Under the pieces are notes generated by a model. It made no database searches and had not been told where the DNA came from. It was given only the letters and a program-made list of their open reading frames with translations. From assembly GCA_013138735.1 (NCBI GenBank), contig WTCE01000009.1:1-64000 (forward strand): 64,000 nucleotides of DNA, read 5' to 3'. The DNA comes from Crocinitomix sp. (GTDB lineage: Bacteria > Bacteroidota > Bacteroidia > Flavobacteriales_D > Crocinitomicaceae). Of this stretch, positions 15,970 to 24,552 are shown piece after piece (within the stretch, counting starts at the first letter, position 1; each line of letters opens with the position of its first letter). The position numbers were made by a program, and so were the translations under genes.

Positions 15970-17280
15970 CTAAATCCCCAAATGCTTGGCATGGACAGAA
16001 GTCTTCCTCGGGTTCCAAGGATCTTGATAGGACTTTTTAAAGAACAATTCTTGAATGTAGGCAACGGTTCTAACAACCCTTAAATAAATCCCGAAATAGA
16101 ATACCATGCAAGGCAAATAGATTAAGAAATAAGACATGGAGGCATGCGCTTTTTCGCGATAGAGAGAGTACACGATAAACTTAACAAAATTAGTAGCGGT
16201 ATACAGTAAGATATTGGTAATGAAAATGTTTAAAAACAAGGGGCGATAAAAACTAAGCATGATTAATAGGTACACGTACCACTTAAAGTTTAGAACCACA
16301 TTATACATTATATTTTCAAAAGCCGAGAAAAAATCTAACATTTTAAAAGATGCTGTTGGCATTAACACATCCTTATGCTTTCGCATTCTAAAACGCACCA
16401 AAGATTTATCCCAACGCAAACGTTGCTTTATTAATTTTCTAAAAGTGTTTGGCACAGATGTTAAACAATTGGCATCTTGCGCAAATTTAATTTTGTAGCC
16501 TTTTTTACGAATTTTCACCGTTATATCTCCATCTAATCCAGGACCAATATCCCACCCCTTTAGTTGATCAATTACATCTGCTCGGAACGCACCAAAGGCT
16601 CCTGAAATAATTCTGTAGATCCCCAAATAAGATGTCACTGTTCGGCCGGTTGTAATTGTATTGAAATATTCAACACCTTGCAATGTCGTAACCAAACTTT
16701 CTTTATAATTCCTCACACTCACATTACCACCTACACCACCAACACGTTCATCTTCAAAAAATGGAATTAGAATTTTCTCCATGGCATCATTGTCATAAGA
16801 GCAATCGGCATCTAAATGAATGATGTATTTACCTTTTGCGAATCGCAAAGCTGTATTTGCGGCAGAAGCTTTCCCCCCTCTTACTTCATTCCGAATAAAC
16901 ATGTCGATTAAACCTGCTTTTTCAAGCGACCGCCCAATGATAGGTGTATCGTCATCAGATCCATCACAGACCACAATAATTTCAATATTTTTATAGGTTT
17001 GTTCCCCTAATGAATTCACCAATTTAAAAAGGTGTTTCCCTTCATTTTTACCGGGAATTAAAATCGAAACTAAGGGGTTTTCCATGAAGAGCCTTCGGCG
17101 CGCATCCTCTTTATGGGGTTTATTAAAAACCGCCCTAATTTTCGCCAAATTAAGAACGATAAACTCCAATAAAAAATAACGAACGAATTCGAAAACAAAA
17201 TAAAACCAGAAAAGTTCTACAAAGTAAGCAGGCGTTAAGGTAGCCAGAAATCTTATATAATTATCTAAGAGTTCGTCCAC
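15970..17280 (-). CDS. Processive family-2 glycosyltransferase (PgaC/IcaA-like)
   Basis: A 436-residue membrane glycosyltransferase. It starts with a hydrophobic segment, then the GT-A domain (VSILIPGKNEGKHLFKLV, VVCDGSDDDT, the DxD in HLDADCSYDNDAM, the acceptor-site region GPGLDGDIT, and the QxxRW motif as QRLRW). Three or four C-terminal transmembrane helices follow. QxxRW is characteristic of processive enzymes such as those making cellulose, hyaluronan or poly-N-acetylglucosamine, so it probably polymerises a sugar at the inner membrane and extrudes it. It is the last gene of a four-gene minus-strand operon, 6 bp after the TackOD1-like gene. The product polysaccharide is unknown. Confidence 0.88.
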   Translation of the reverse strand: MDELLDNYIRFLATLTPAYFVELFWFYFVFEFVRYFLLEFIVLNLAKIRAVFNKPHKEDARRRLFMENPLVSILIPGKNEGKHLFKLVNSLGEQTYKNIEIIVVCDGSDDDTPIIGRSLEKAGLIDMFIRNEVRGGKASAANTALRFAKGKYIIHLDADCSYDNDAMEKILIPFFEDERVGGVGGNVSVRNYKESLVTTLQGVEYFNTITTGRTVTSYLGIYRIISGAFGAFRADVIDQLKGWDIGPGLDGDITVKIRKKGYKIKFAQDANCLTSVPNTFRKLIKQRLRWDKSLVRFRMRKHKDVLMPTASFKMLDFFSAFENIMYNVVLNFKWYVYLLIMLSFYRPLFLNIFITNILLYTATNFVKFIVYSLYREKAHASMSYFLIYLPCMVFYFGIYLRVVRTVAYIQELFFKKSYQDPWNPRKTSVHAKHLGI

Positions 17281-17286
17281 CGTAAA

Positions 17287-18708
17287 CTAGCTAAAATCAG
17301 TAATTAATTCTTTTAAATGTGCCTCATGTGTTTTAGCATAATCAAGCGCCACTACTTTTGTATCAAACAATACGTCTAAATCTTCAAAACTTGTCTTAAT
17401 TAAGTCGTTCAGTAATGAAACCATTTCGCCAATAATCTTCTTCGCAATTTTATTTGGAATGGCATTCATAGACATTACAATTGTTGAAGAACTCTCAAAT
17501 GCTATCACATCTGATGAGCGAATATTACTTCTGATTACGGAAACCAAATCTTTCAATAAACCTCTTTGCAAATCACTTCCCAACTTAGAATAAACCTGAG
17601 ATGAATTACTAATGTTAATCGCACAAATATTACTTTGACCCTCCGTTTGTTTCAGACGCTCAATTTCATATTTAAGCATTGTCTTAAAGGTGTCGTATTT
17701 AATTGTACCAATTACCTCATCAATATCTTTGGTAGTTGTGACAAATCCTTTAATGGCTGCCAATTCTCCTTTTTTCGTTAAGCGGTATGATTTTATTTCA
17801 GTTGGTTTTAAAGTCTCCACCGATTTATCAGAAAGACATGAAAGACATTTCGCATTCACATGATAATCCTGAAATTTATGATGACAGTTATTGCAATCAT
17901 GAATTACGGATGGCTTGTCATAATCAACTCCAATATGCTTTAAACGCTTATTACATTTTGGACAATCTAATTTATCATCAATTTCATTCTTAAAATCTTG
18001 CATTGGTCCAACGTATCCGCACGGAAAGTGATGGACTATGTCATCTGGTGTTGTATTTGAACTGCTACATTTTGGACAAACCTCGCGATAACTCAAGTGA
18101 TTACTAGAACAAGATGAGCAAAGGTATACGCGATCATAATAATCTGATCGTAAGATGCCTTCTTCCTCAGCAATTTTTAAAATATCAAGTGCCACTGTTT
18201 CCTCAGTCCGTTGAAAATTAACCGATAATAGCGGGTAATAATAACCAATATTAGAATAAACATATGGAAACGGATCAACCGTTTTTTGCTCTTTTGTATA
18301 AAGTAGGGTAATTAATTTCGTTATAATTTGTGCTTCAAATGAAATTGAATTCGTAAACGTCAAATCTTGAACACGCGTTGAAATGCGTTCAACAGTTGGA
18401 ACTACGAGATCTAATTCATCCAATCCTTTTATTGAGCCGTCAGCCAATTCATCCATTACCGCATCATCATATGTATCCTTTTTGAGAAGGAAGATAGGTT
18501 TTAAATAAATATCGGGACTAAGATTTGCTCTGATACTCGAAACCATAAGACGGACGAAGTCATAGTTTTTCACTTCTATGATTACAGCACTGTGGTACTG
18601 CACCTCTTCTACCGGGATAGGGCTTAAGTTCCGAATATACAAGAACGAGAAACCAGCGTGCTCTATAATAGATTCCGCATTGTCCTTATGTTCTGCAATA
18701 TGCTTCAT
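17287..18708 (-). CDS. TackOD1-like multi-cysteine protein with degenerate GGDEF-like domain
   Basis: 473 residues in three parts. Residues 1 to about 115 look like a pseudo-receiver (alternating strands and helices, no phosphoacceptor I can assign). Residues 197-291 hold paired cysteines: C197/C200, C211/C214, C230, C249/C252, C272/C275, C288/C291. This resembles the predicted metal-binding TackOD1 domain. Residues about 340-473 follow the order of a diguanylate cyclase fold (ICAINISNSSQVYSKLG, SDVIAFESSSTIVMSM), but ESSST occupies the GGDEF position, so it should not make cyclic di-GMP. No membrane helix is seen. Its stop is 6 bp from the glycosyltransferase start and its ATG overlaps the upstream adaptor gene end. 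A cytosolic regulator of the glycosyltransferase is the likely role (inference). Confidence 0.75.
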   Translation of the reverse strand: MKHIAEHKDNAESIIEHAGFSFLYIRNLSPIPVEEVQYHSAVIIEVKNYDFVRLMVSSIRANLSPDIYLKPIFLLKKDTYDDAVMDELADGSIKGLDELDLVVPTVERISTRVQDLTFTNSISFEAQIITKLITLLYTKEQKTVDPFPYVYSNIGYYYPLLSVNFQRTEETVALDILKIAEEEGILRSDYYDRVYLCSSCSSNHLSYREVCPKCSSSNTTPDDIVHHFPCGYVGPMQDFKNEIDDKLDCPKCNKRLKHIGVDYDKPSVIHDCNNCHHKFQDYHVNAKCLSCLSDKSVETLKPTEIKSYRLTKKGELAAIKGFVTTTKDIDEVIGTIKYDTFKTMLKYEIERLKQTEGQSNICAINISNSSQVYSKLGSDLQRGLLKDLVSVIRSNIRSSDVIAFESSSTIVMSMNAIPNKIAKKIIGEMVSLLNDLIKTSFEDLDVLFDTKVVALDYAKTHEAHLKELITDFS

Positions 18709-19760
18709 TAAAAAGTTCTTTTTGTTAGTTCAACGCTTAACTTATAATATCTTTTCCAAAGGTCCAAGTCACTTCCTTCTGCAGGTTTAATATCAACGGC
18801 TATTGTTCGCTTTACAGGTTCAAATTTCTTTTGAAACTCCTCCGGCATCAATACAGTAGACGAATAAAAACGGTCAATGACACCCTCACTCTCTTGTCCA
18901 TCTGGAAAAAGTATGTTTACATGGTCATCAACCTTTACGTATTTTAAATCTTTTTGTTCGAAATATCCTTTGATATGAACAGAGTCTGCTTGGTGAATTT
19001 TTATAATCATTTCACTTTTTAAAGCAACTTCAAATGGTTCTTTATATATTCTAGAAATGTATCCATCAATCGGCGATACATATGTGCGGTAAGGCGAGTA
19101 CTCTTGGGGCGCAGCAGTAATAGCGTCTGCAGTTTCATTTGCCCCTGTTTGCAGGGCCATTAATTGTTTGTTTAATACGCCGTTTTCTGATTGCGTTAGA
19201 CTTATTGACGTTTCTAGCTTACTAATTTGATACTCTAAGTTTTGCAAATCTCGTTCATTCGCTGCTCCTAAAATAACTTCGTTTTCTAATTGACCTAATT
19301 GTGATTTGTAAGAAGTTAAGAGTTGTCGATCTCCTCTAATTTGACTATTATTTAAGTCAATACTCTTTTGCAATGAATACATTTCACGTTCCGTCCAATT
19401 GCTTTCATTGCCAGTATTCGCCAAAGGATCAATTCCAACAGCAAATGCAGGATCTTCAATCAAATAGGAGAACAATGTATCTCCAACTTTTATATTATCC
19501 CCTTCATTATAGTAAAATTTCTCAATTCTAATATCTTCAGTTTGACTGATGTCAACATTGTCAAAAATTACTTGACCGTTTGCAGTGATATAGAAATTGC
19601 TCAAGAAAAAATAACGTAAAACAAAAAATACAATAAGCGCCAAAATAGATAAATAGACTACCCTATCCCAATTAAATCGGGATCGCTTCTTACCAGTTAC
19701 TTTTTCTTCTAAGTAACGAAGCTGGGAATTCTCTTTTCTTTTAAAACTAAGACTCTTCAT
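18708..19760 (-). CDS. HlyD-like periplasmic adaptor (membrane fusion protein)
   Basis: 350 residues: a basic cytosolic start, one transmembrane helix (VVYLSILALIVFFVLRYFF, about 33-52), then a periplasmic adaptor. The latter has a split biotinyl-lipoyl-like domain (ITANGQVIFDNVDISQ, FYYNEGDNIKVGDTLFSY, later YRTYVSPIDGYISRIYKEPFEVALKSEMIIKI), a coiled-coil hairpin (about 130-205) and a beta-barrel (VDDHVNILFPDGQESEGVIDRFY). The family bridges inner-membrane transporters to TolC-type channels. No ABC or RND pump is encoded nearby, so the partner is probably the downstream glycosyltransferase. One base separates it from the TolC-like gene upstream; its end overlaps the next start. Confidence 0.85.
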   Translation of the reverse strand: MKSLSFKRKENSQLRYLEEKVTGKKRSRFNWDRVVYLSILALIVFFVLRYFFLSNFYITANGQVIFDNVDISQTEDIRIEKFYYNEGDNIKVGDTLFSYLIEDPAFAVGIDPLANTGNESNWTEREMYSLQKSIDLNNSQIRGDRQLLTSYKSQLGQLENEVILGAANERDLQNLEYQISKLETSISLTQSENGVLNKQLMALQTGANETADAITAAPQEYSPYRTYVSPIDGYISRIYKEPFEVALKSEMIIKIHQADSVHIKGYFEQKDLKYVKVDDHVNILFPDGQESEGVIDRFYSSTVLMPEEFQKKFEPVKRTIAVDIKPAEGSDLDLWKRYYKLSVELTKRTF

Positions 19761-21797
19761 TTATTGTCTTCCTCTTTTATCAAAGCTAATTATTCGTTGT
19801 AAATCATGATAAGCAAATTCGTCAAGATCTAATCTTTTCTGTAACTCATCAATCTTATTCTCCATTTCTAGGCGGTTATTGAAATCCTCTGTACGTAATG
19901 CAATCACAACTTTGTCCGCATATTCTTCCATAAATGGCGATATTTTCCGCACTAAGAAGTCTGTATCTACGTTTTCGTAGCACATAAAATAAACTTTGTC
20001 TACTAACTGAAAAAGTTGATTCATTATGAACGTATCATAATGTTTCGGAACAGAAATCTCTAATTTTAAGTCGTTCTTTTTACAAAAACGGCTTACTTCT
20101 GCCACTAGTACCACATATTTATTCAAAAGGTTCCTTCTATCTTTTTCCCAATTGTCAAACGTGTGCGGCTCAATATCTAAATGAATTCCAGTAGGTGTTG
20201 TTTTATCATAGTTCTTTAAAACGCGCTCTAAGTATCCTGTAATATCGGTATTATAAAACAACTTATTATTACCCAGCATGAAATAAACTTCACTGCTTTC
20301 AGAAGCGTATTGCATGAATAATTTCTTTTCTTTCGAAACATCCTTATCACTAACCGCTACAATCATTTTACCAAACTCATTATAAACGGCATACTCAGCT
20401 AAAAAGTCTCCTGTGTAATTTTCAAAAGTTTTACTCCAAATATAAACGTCTCTTTTCCTAGTTTTAACGTATTCAAACAAATCACCTGCAGACTGACTTT
20501 TGATAATATCATCAATTTTTACACCCGGAATTTTTGTATGAATCTTAAGCGCTTTTAAATACAAACCTTGCAATAATTCAAGCAACTCAATATCAGACTC
20601 CATTAGTTCATCTAACAAATCTAAACCCTTAAATGGGTCACCTGATATTTCACTTAATCGCATTTTCGCTTTTTCTATTCTAAGGCGTTCGCTTATTAAC
20701 TTTCGAGTTTGATAATTGTCCACAAATCGTTTCATTTGGTAACGAAACTCATAAGCAGTATTTAAAACATCTTCATGTAACTGAGCGCGATCTCTTGTAA
20801 ATCGTTCATTTTCATATTTCCATTTTTCATGCTCCACCTCATTGTTCAGCTTTGTGTTAAAACTCAATGGCACAGTTACATTCACTCCCGCAGAAAAATA
20901 CTGTCGATTATCTCCAGTAATAATGTCATAGTAGTTGTAACGCGCAAATGGACGCAAACCAACTTCATGGTACCATTTAAAATATTCAAGATAATCAACC
21001 CCCCCCGCTAACAAACTATCGGTTTGTACACCTACAAGTTTAAAAATGGCATCATAATCTAAATCAATTAAAGGCAAGTCTTTCGACATAAAATCAACTG
21101 AATCCGCCTCTATACCCAAATAATCATTATAACTTTTATAGACGTTAATTAAACTCTCTACCTCTGCAAGACGTATCTCTACCTTAATTAGCTGCTCCTT
21201 TTTTAGTTTTTTCAGAAACACAAGGTCACGAACCAAAGAATGCTGCTTTTCTAGCTCTACCAGCCTTATTTCTAAAAGATTCAACTTCATTCGGTTAAAT
21301 GCGAAAACCGTTTGATCGAAACGTTGCACATAATATTGACTTTCCTTGGCGATATCATTGCTCAATTTTTCGCGTAAAATACGGTCATCAATCATCTGGG
21401 CACGCACCCTGTTTTCAGAGTATCCACCACTTAAGACCTCCCACTCAACACCCGCTTGAACGCGACGTTGGTAACCAATATTATTCTCTAATCCTTCTGA
21501 CGGATCTGCATTAAAATTTTCGACATAACTTCCCGCAGCATTTAAGCCAATGTCCTTGCGCAATTGCTCAGCTCGTTTTTGCAAATAGACTGCTCGATCT
21601 GGAAATTGATTTAGATCCTCTATGTTTGAAATTTCACGGATTAGGACTAAAGACGTATCTTTAAATTCCATTGGCGTATACTCATACTCCTCAAAAAGAA
21701 TTTTTAGCTCCGCTATTTTTGATAAAAGCAGGGAGTCTCTTTGAGTAAATGCTGTTCCACAGCAAAACATAAATATGAGCAAAAAAATTCTTTTCAT
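19761..21797 (-). CDS. TolC-like outer-membrane protein fused to a glycosidase-like domain
   Basis: About 678 residues. A signal peptide (MKRIFLLIFMFCCGTAFTQ) precedes a long helical TolC-like region: VQAGVEWEVLSGG, an alpha-hairpin, then YFSAGVNVTVPLSFNTKLNNE. After about residue 440 the protein changes to a separate alpha/beta domain of some 230 residues with GIHLDIEPH, LKLEISVPKHYDTF, VYFMCYEN and VVIALRTEDF. This looks like a TIM-barrel glycoside hydrolase, the LDIEP strand recalling the catalytic strand of GH18-like enzymes. Such a fusion is unusual and recalls PgaB, whose barrel cleaves exported poly-N-acetylglucosamine. I moved the start from 21827 to 21797 because a perfect -7 element (21815-21822) overlaps the upstream start and the signal peptide begins here. 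Confidence 0.75.
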   Translation of the reverse strand: MKRIFLLIFMFCCGTAFTQRDSLLLSKIAELKILFEEYEYTPMEFKDTSLVLIREISNIEDLNQFPDRAVYLQKRAEQLRKDIGLNAAGSYVENFNADPSEGLENNIGYQRRVQAGVEWEVLSGGYSENRVRAQMIDDRILREKLSNDIAKESQYYVQRFDQTVFAFNRMKLNLLEIRLVELEKQHSLVRDLVFLKKLKKEQLIKVEIRLAEVESLINVYKSYNDYLGIEADSVDFMSKDLPLIDLDYDAIFKLVGVQTDSLLAGGVDYLEYFKWYHEVGLRPFARYNYYDIITGDNRQYFSAGVNVTVPLSFNTKLNNEVEHEKWKYENERFTRDRAQLHEDVLNTAYEFRYQMKRFVDNYQTRKLISERLRIEKAKMRLSEISGDPFKGLDLLDELMESDIELLELLQGLYLKALKIHTKIPGVKIDDIIKSQSAGDLFEYVKTRKRDVYIWSKTFENYTGDFLAEYAVYNEFGKMIVAVSDKDVSKEKKLFMQYASESSEVYFMLGNNKLFYNTDITGYLERVLKNYDKTTPTGIHLDIEPHTFDNWEKDRRNLLNKYVVLVAEVSRFCKKNDLKLEISVPKHYDTFIMNQLFQLVDKVYFMCYENVDTDFLVRKISPFMEEYADKVVIALRTEDFNNRLEMENKIDELQKRLDLDEFAYHDLQRIISFDKRGRQ

Positions 21798-21814
21798 TTG
21801 ATTAAGTAGCCTCG

Positions 21815-21822
21815 CAAATATA
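21815..21822 (-). promoter_or_regulatory. -7 element of the exopolysaccharide-type operon
   Basis: On the minus strand TATATTTG, an exact TAnnTTTG, predicting a start near 21809 and a leader of about 12 nt before the ATG at 21797. This decides the start of the TolC-like gene. Confidence 0.5.
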
Positions 21823-21960
21823 AGCATTTTGGTACAATCGCTTGTTCTTACAACTTGTCCCCTCTTGAATTAAATACTGCACGACTATATCGCTACAATT
21901 ACCTTTTAATTCTCCCCTACTCCAATATGAACTTAATAATACCGTATAAAAACCTAGTAA

Positions 21961-22122
21961 ATGCAATACATTATAATAGATATTGGCTTACGCGACACTT
22001 ATAAATTAGTTACAAAAGAGGAAGTAGAAAATGCCAGTTATTTGGATGTTGATATCGTAATTCGCTGTTTGTGTGCCAATTATAATGCTTTAACATCAAT
22101 TTTATACCCACAATCAAAATGA
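21961..22122 (+). CDS. Possible small protein (53 aa), unrecognised
   Basis: An ATG-initiated frame of 53 codons reading MQYIIIDIGLRDTYKLVTKE and ending at a TGA at 22120-22122. It occupies the gap between the TolC-like gene and the GT9 gene and overlaps the 3' end of the latter by 43 bp on the opposite strand. The composition is protein-like (charged helix after a hydrophobic strand), but no family, promoter or ribosome site supports it. It may be a remnant of a longer gene. Confidence 0.25.
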   Translation: MQYIIIDIGLRDTYKLVTKEEVENASYLDVDIVIRCLCANYNALTSILYPQSK

Positions 22123-23069
22123 CCTTGGGGACAGGCTTTATGTCCATGTAAGCCGCATGGACGGCAATTTAGCTCTTCCTTGACCTCTATAATTTGGGCA
22201 TCAGAAGATACTGGGCCAAATCCAAACGAAGGGACTGTTGAGCAGAAAAAGGCCGTAACTGGAGCATTAACTGCACTAGCCAAATGTAAGGGGGCAGAAT
22301 CGTTGACATATGTTCTGTCCGCCCGAGCGATTAAAGCGGCAGAATCAAGTAAATTTAATTGCCCCGCCATATTGATGATATGATCTGATTGACTTTCGTC
22401 TATAATTCCTTGTAGGTATTCCTCATCCGCCGGTGCTCCAATGAGATAAATGGTGAATTTCGCCTCTTGTAATTGAATCAGCTCAATCCATTTTTCACGT
22501 GGAAGTTGTTTCGTAAACCAAACTGACGCTGGCGCCATAACAAGAATATGACGCTTGTTTGCAACGATTTTGTCCACCTTCAAACTGTTTGCTGGAGTAG
22601 GATATAATTTTGGAGGCTCCGTCTTCAATTCCTGTCCAGTTGATGCAACTTTTAGCAAAGCTGCATTGCGATCAATTTCATGCAAACCCCCTCCAACATC
22701 ATGTTCAACTTTATGATCGAACAACCGTGAAAACGGATTTGATTTAAAACCAACCTTCAATTTTGCCTTGCTTCGCACTGTCAAAAAACCTGTTGACGCG
22801 AAGCGCTGCAGATTATAGACTATATCATAATTCGCATTTCTAATTTGCTTCGAAAGCGCCAATAAATTCTTGTACTTATGCGTCTTTTTATCCCAAACTA
22901 AAACAGCATTGATATAAGGGTGATTCTCTAACAAACTCTCATTCCCTTTTCGCACAAGCACGTCTAATGAAACTTCGTTTCCATATTGGACACGAATGGT
23001 TTCAACCATTGAAGTTGCTAAAATAACATCCCCAATAAAAGCGGTTTGTATGATAAGTACCTTCCTCAA
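22080..23069 (-). CDS. Glycosyltransferase family 9 (heptosyltransferase-like)
   Basis: 329 residues with the ADP-heptose:LPS heptosyltransferase pattern: N-terminal VLIIQTAFIGDVILATSMVE, a central linker, VMAPASVWFTKQLPREKW, and YVNDSAPLHLASAVNAPVTAFF near the C-terminus. It would add a heptose (or related sugar) to the lipopolysaccharide core at the cytosolic face. It is last in a minus-strand operon after a GT4 transferase and a thioesterase, with gaps of 5 bp and zero. The acceptor cannot be inferred. A conserved cysteine cluster at the end (CRPCGLHGHKACPQGHFDC) is seen in many members. Confidence 0.88.
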   Translation of the reverse strand: MRKVLIIQTAFIGDVILATSMVETIRVQYGNEVSLDVLVRKGNESLLENHPYINAVLVWDKKTHKYKNLLALSKQIRNANYDIVYNLQRFASTGFLTVRSKAKLKVGFKSNPFSRLFDHKVEHDVGGGLHEIDRNAALLKVASTGQELKTEPPKLYPTPANSLKVDKIVANKRHILVMAPASVWFTKQLPREKWIELIQLQEAKFTIYLIGAPADEEYLQGIIDESQSDHIINMAGQLNLLDSAALIARADRTYVNDSAPLHLASAVNAPVTAFFCSTVPSFGFGPVSSDAQIIEVKEELNCRPCGLHGHKACPQGHFDCGYKIDVKAL

Positions 23070-23074
23070 TTTTA

Positions 23075-23467
23075 TTATTTTAAATGCACATATTTATCGC
23101 GTACTTGTTGATCAATTGGAATGGACTTTCCTTTTTCATTTACCCGTACAAAAATAAATATTGTTGAACAAACAATTTCCTCTTCTCCCGAATAAAAGTC
23201 TTTATTTCTGGCCTCAATATAAACCGTGAGGGATGATCTCCCCATGCGTTTAACCTCCCCATAAATTAGAACCTGATCTCCGTTTTTCACAGGCCGTTCA
23301 AATATCATTTCATCAATTTTGGCAGTTACCATATATGGGTTTTGACAAACGCTACAGGCCCATGTTGCCGCAGCTTCATCCAACCATGCTAACATATTTC
23401 CTCCAAAAAGATTGCCATGCACGCCAATATCTTTAGTCATGCATAATTTGATCGCTAATTTCTCCAT
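23075..23467 (-). CDS. Acyl-CoA thioesterase, hotdog fold (YciA-like)
   Basis: A 130-residue single hotdog domain. The central helix motif HGNLFGGNMLAWLDEAAATWA, with the conserved Asp for thioester hydrolysis, is clear, followed by PVKNGDQVLIYGEVKRMGRSSLTVYIEAR. The family hydrolyses acyl-CoA thioesters in the cytosol, acting as hexamers. It lies between two glycosyltransferase genes with no spacing on either side worth noting (zero and 5 bp), so it is co-transcribed. A link to lipid A or cell-envelope acyl supply is only a guess. Confidence 0.9.
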   Translation of the reverse strand: MEKLAIKLCMTKDIGVHGNLFGGNMLAWLDEAAATWACSVCQNPYMVTAKIDEMIFERPVKNGDQVLIYGEVKRMGRSSLTVYIEARNKDFYSGEEEIVCSTIFIFVRVNEKGKSIPIDQQVRDKYVHLK

Positions 23468-24514
23468 TTATTTTCTGTTAATCTCTAAAATTCGTTTGGC
23501 CCATTGATCTGTGGTATATGACATGCCAATTTCATGACTCGCTTTTCCTTTCTCAATCAACTCTGTATCATTCATTACTATTATTTGCTCCATTGCTCTT
23601 TTAATAGCGTCAACACTTCCTGCTTTAAATGAGCTCCCGTTCTCTTTCAAAAATTGTTCTTTTGCTCCAATTTCATCACTTAAAAGTAATGGAAACCCAG
23701 CTATAGCAAATTCTTGAACACTTACACCCCATGGCTCAAATTTACTTGGCAAAATATATACGCCCGTTTCGCTAATATATTGATTCAGGTCAGCAGGTTG
23801 TACAAAACCAAAATGTTTAATTTTTTCGTGCTCAAGTCGATTTTCCCATTGGTCCCCAGTTCCTAAACACCATAATTCCCACTCGTTTGGATTTTCTTTT
23901 TGCAATTGTGCGAATGCCTCCCATAATTCAAAAATTCCTTTATGTTCAACATAGCGCCCAACGTATAAAAACCGCTTTGGAAAATTCTTTTCTTTTTCAG
24001 CAAATGTCTCCTCAAACTTCTGGTTAAAAAGAGCATTGTCGGCGCAATAAAATCCGCGAATTATTTGCGACTCAAATCCTAGCTTCTTAGCATATTCCGC
24101 TTGCGGAGATCCAGGCACCCATGCATGAGTAAATATTTTTTTAAGGTAAAACGGCGAAATGAATGAAGCTACTTTCTGTTTTAAAGTTCCATTCCAATGG
24201 TTATCCAATGACAAAACACGCTTGACATTTTTATCCAATCCTTTAACCAATTTCAAATAATCTTTATCCATCCAACCACTGCAAACCACAATATCAGGAT
24301 TAAATTCAGCCAGTAATTCATTTAATTGGGGAACAGTATAATCTGATTTCGTGACCACATTTAGCTGGTCTGATTTTTCAAATTCAAAGGGAGCCTCTGC
24401 ATTTGTGGGCCAACGAACAACCAAGACTTCAGCCTCTTGAGACAAGGATTGAACACAAGCCATAAAATAACCCGCTACTTCACTGTATAAAAATGCTATT
24501 TTTGTCCCTGTCAT
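23468..24514 (-). CDS. Glycosyltransferase family 4 (GT-B fold)
   Basis: 348 residues with an N-terminal Rossmann-like domain and a GT1/GT4 C-terminal domain: RFLYVGRYVEHKGIFELWEAFAQL, WELWCLGTGD, FGFVQPADLNQYI, and the donor-binding motif PSKFEPWGVSVQEFAIAGFPLLLSDEIGAKE (E-x7-E type). It transfers a nucleotide-sugar-activated hexose at the cytosolic membrane face; the acceptor is unknown. It is first in the minus-strand operon with the thioesterase and GT9 genes. A perfect minus-strand -7 element lies 19 bp upstream (24533-24540). Confidence 0.88.
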   Translation of the reverse strand: MTGTKIAFLYSEVAGYFMACVQSLSQEAEVLVVRWPTNAEAPFEFEKSDQLNVVTKSDYTVPQLNELLAEFNPDIVVCSGWMDKDYLKLVKGLDKNVKRVLSLDNHWNGTLKQKVASFISPFYLKKIFTHAWVPGSPQAEYAKKLGFESQIIRGFYCADNALFNQKFEETFAEKEKNFPKRFLYVGRYVEHKGIFELWEAFAQLQKENPNEWELWCLGTGDQWENRLEHEKIKHFGFVQPADLNQYISETGVYILPSKFEPWGVSVQEFAIAGFPLLLSDEIGAKEQFLKENGSSFKAGSVDAIKRAMEQIIVMNDTELIEKGKASHEIGMSYTTDQWAKRILEINRK

Positions 24515-24532
24515 TAATCTTATTTGCTATTG

Positions 24533-24540
24533 CAAAAGTA
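24533..24540 (-). promoter_or_regulatory. -7 element for the GT4-thioesterase-GT9 operon
   Basis: On the minus strand TACTTTTG, an exact TAnnTTTG, 19 bp before the ATG at 24514. A possible -33 (TTTG at 24564-24567 complement) is 23 bp away, a little far. Confidence 0.45.
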
Positions 24541-24552
24541 CGTTTTTGATTT

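Noticed and set aside
16681-16705. CRISPR-repeat-like bases (AATGTCGTAA, later CTTTCTTTA) inside the processive glycosyltransferase gene
   Set aside because: The match is two short blocks out of register inside a conserved coding region; 10-base matches to a 36-base repeat are expected by chance in 64 kb.
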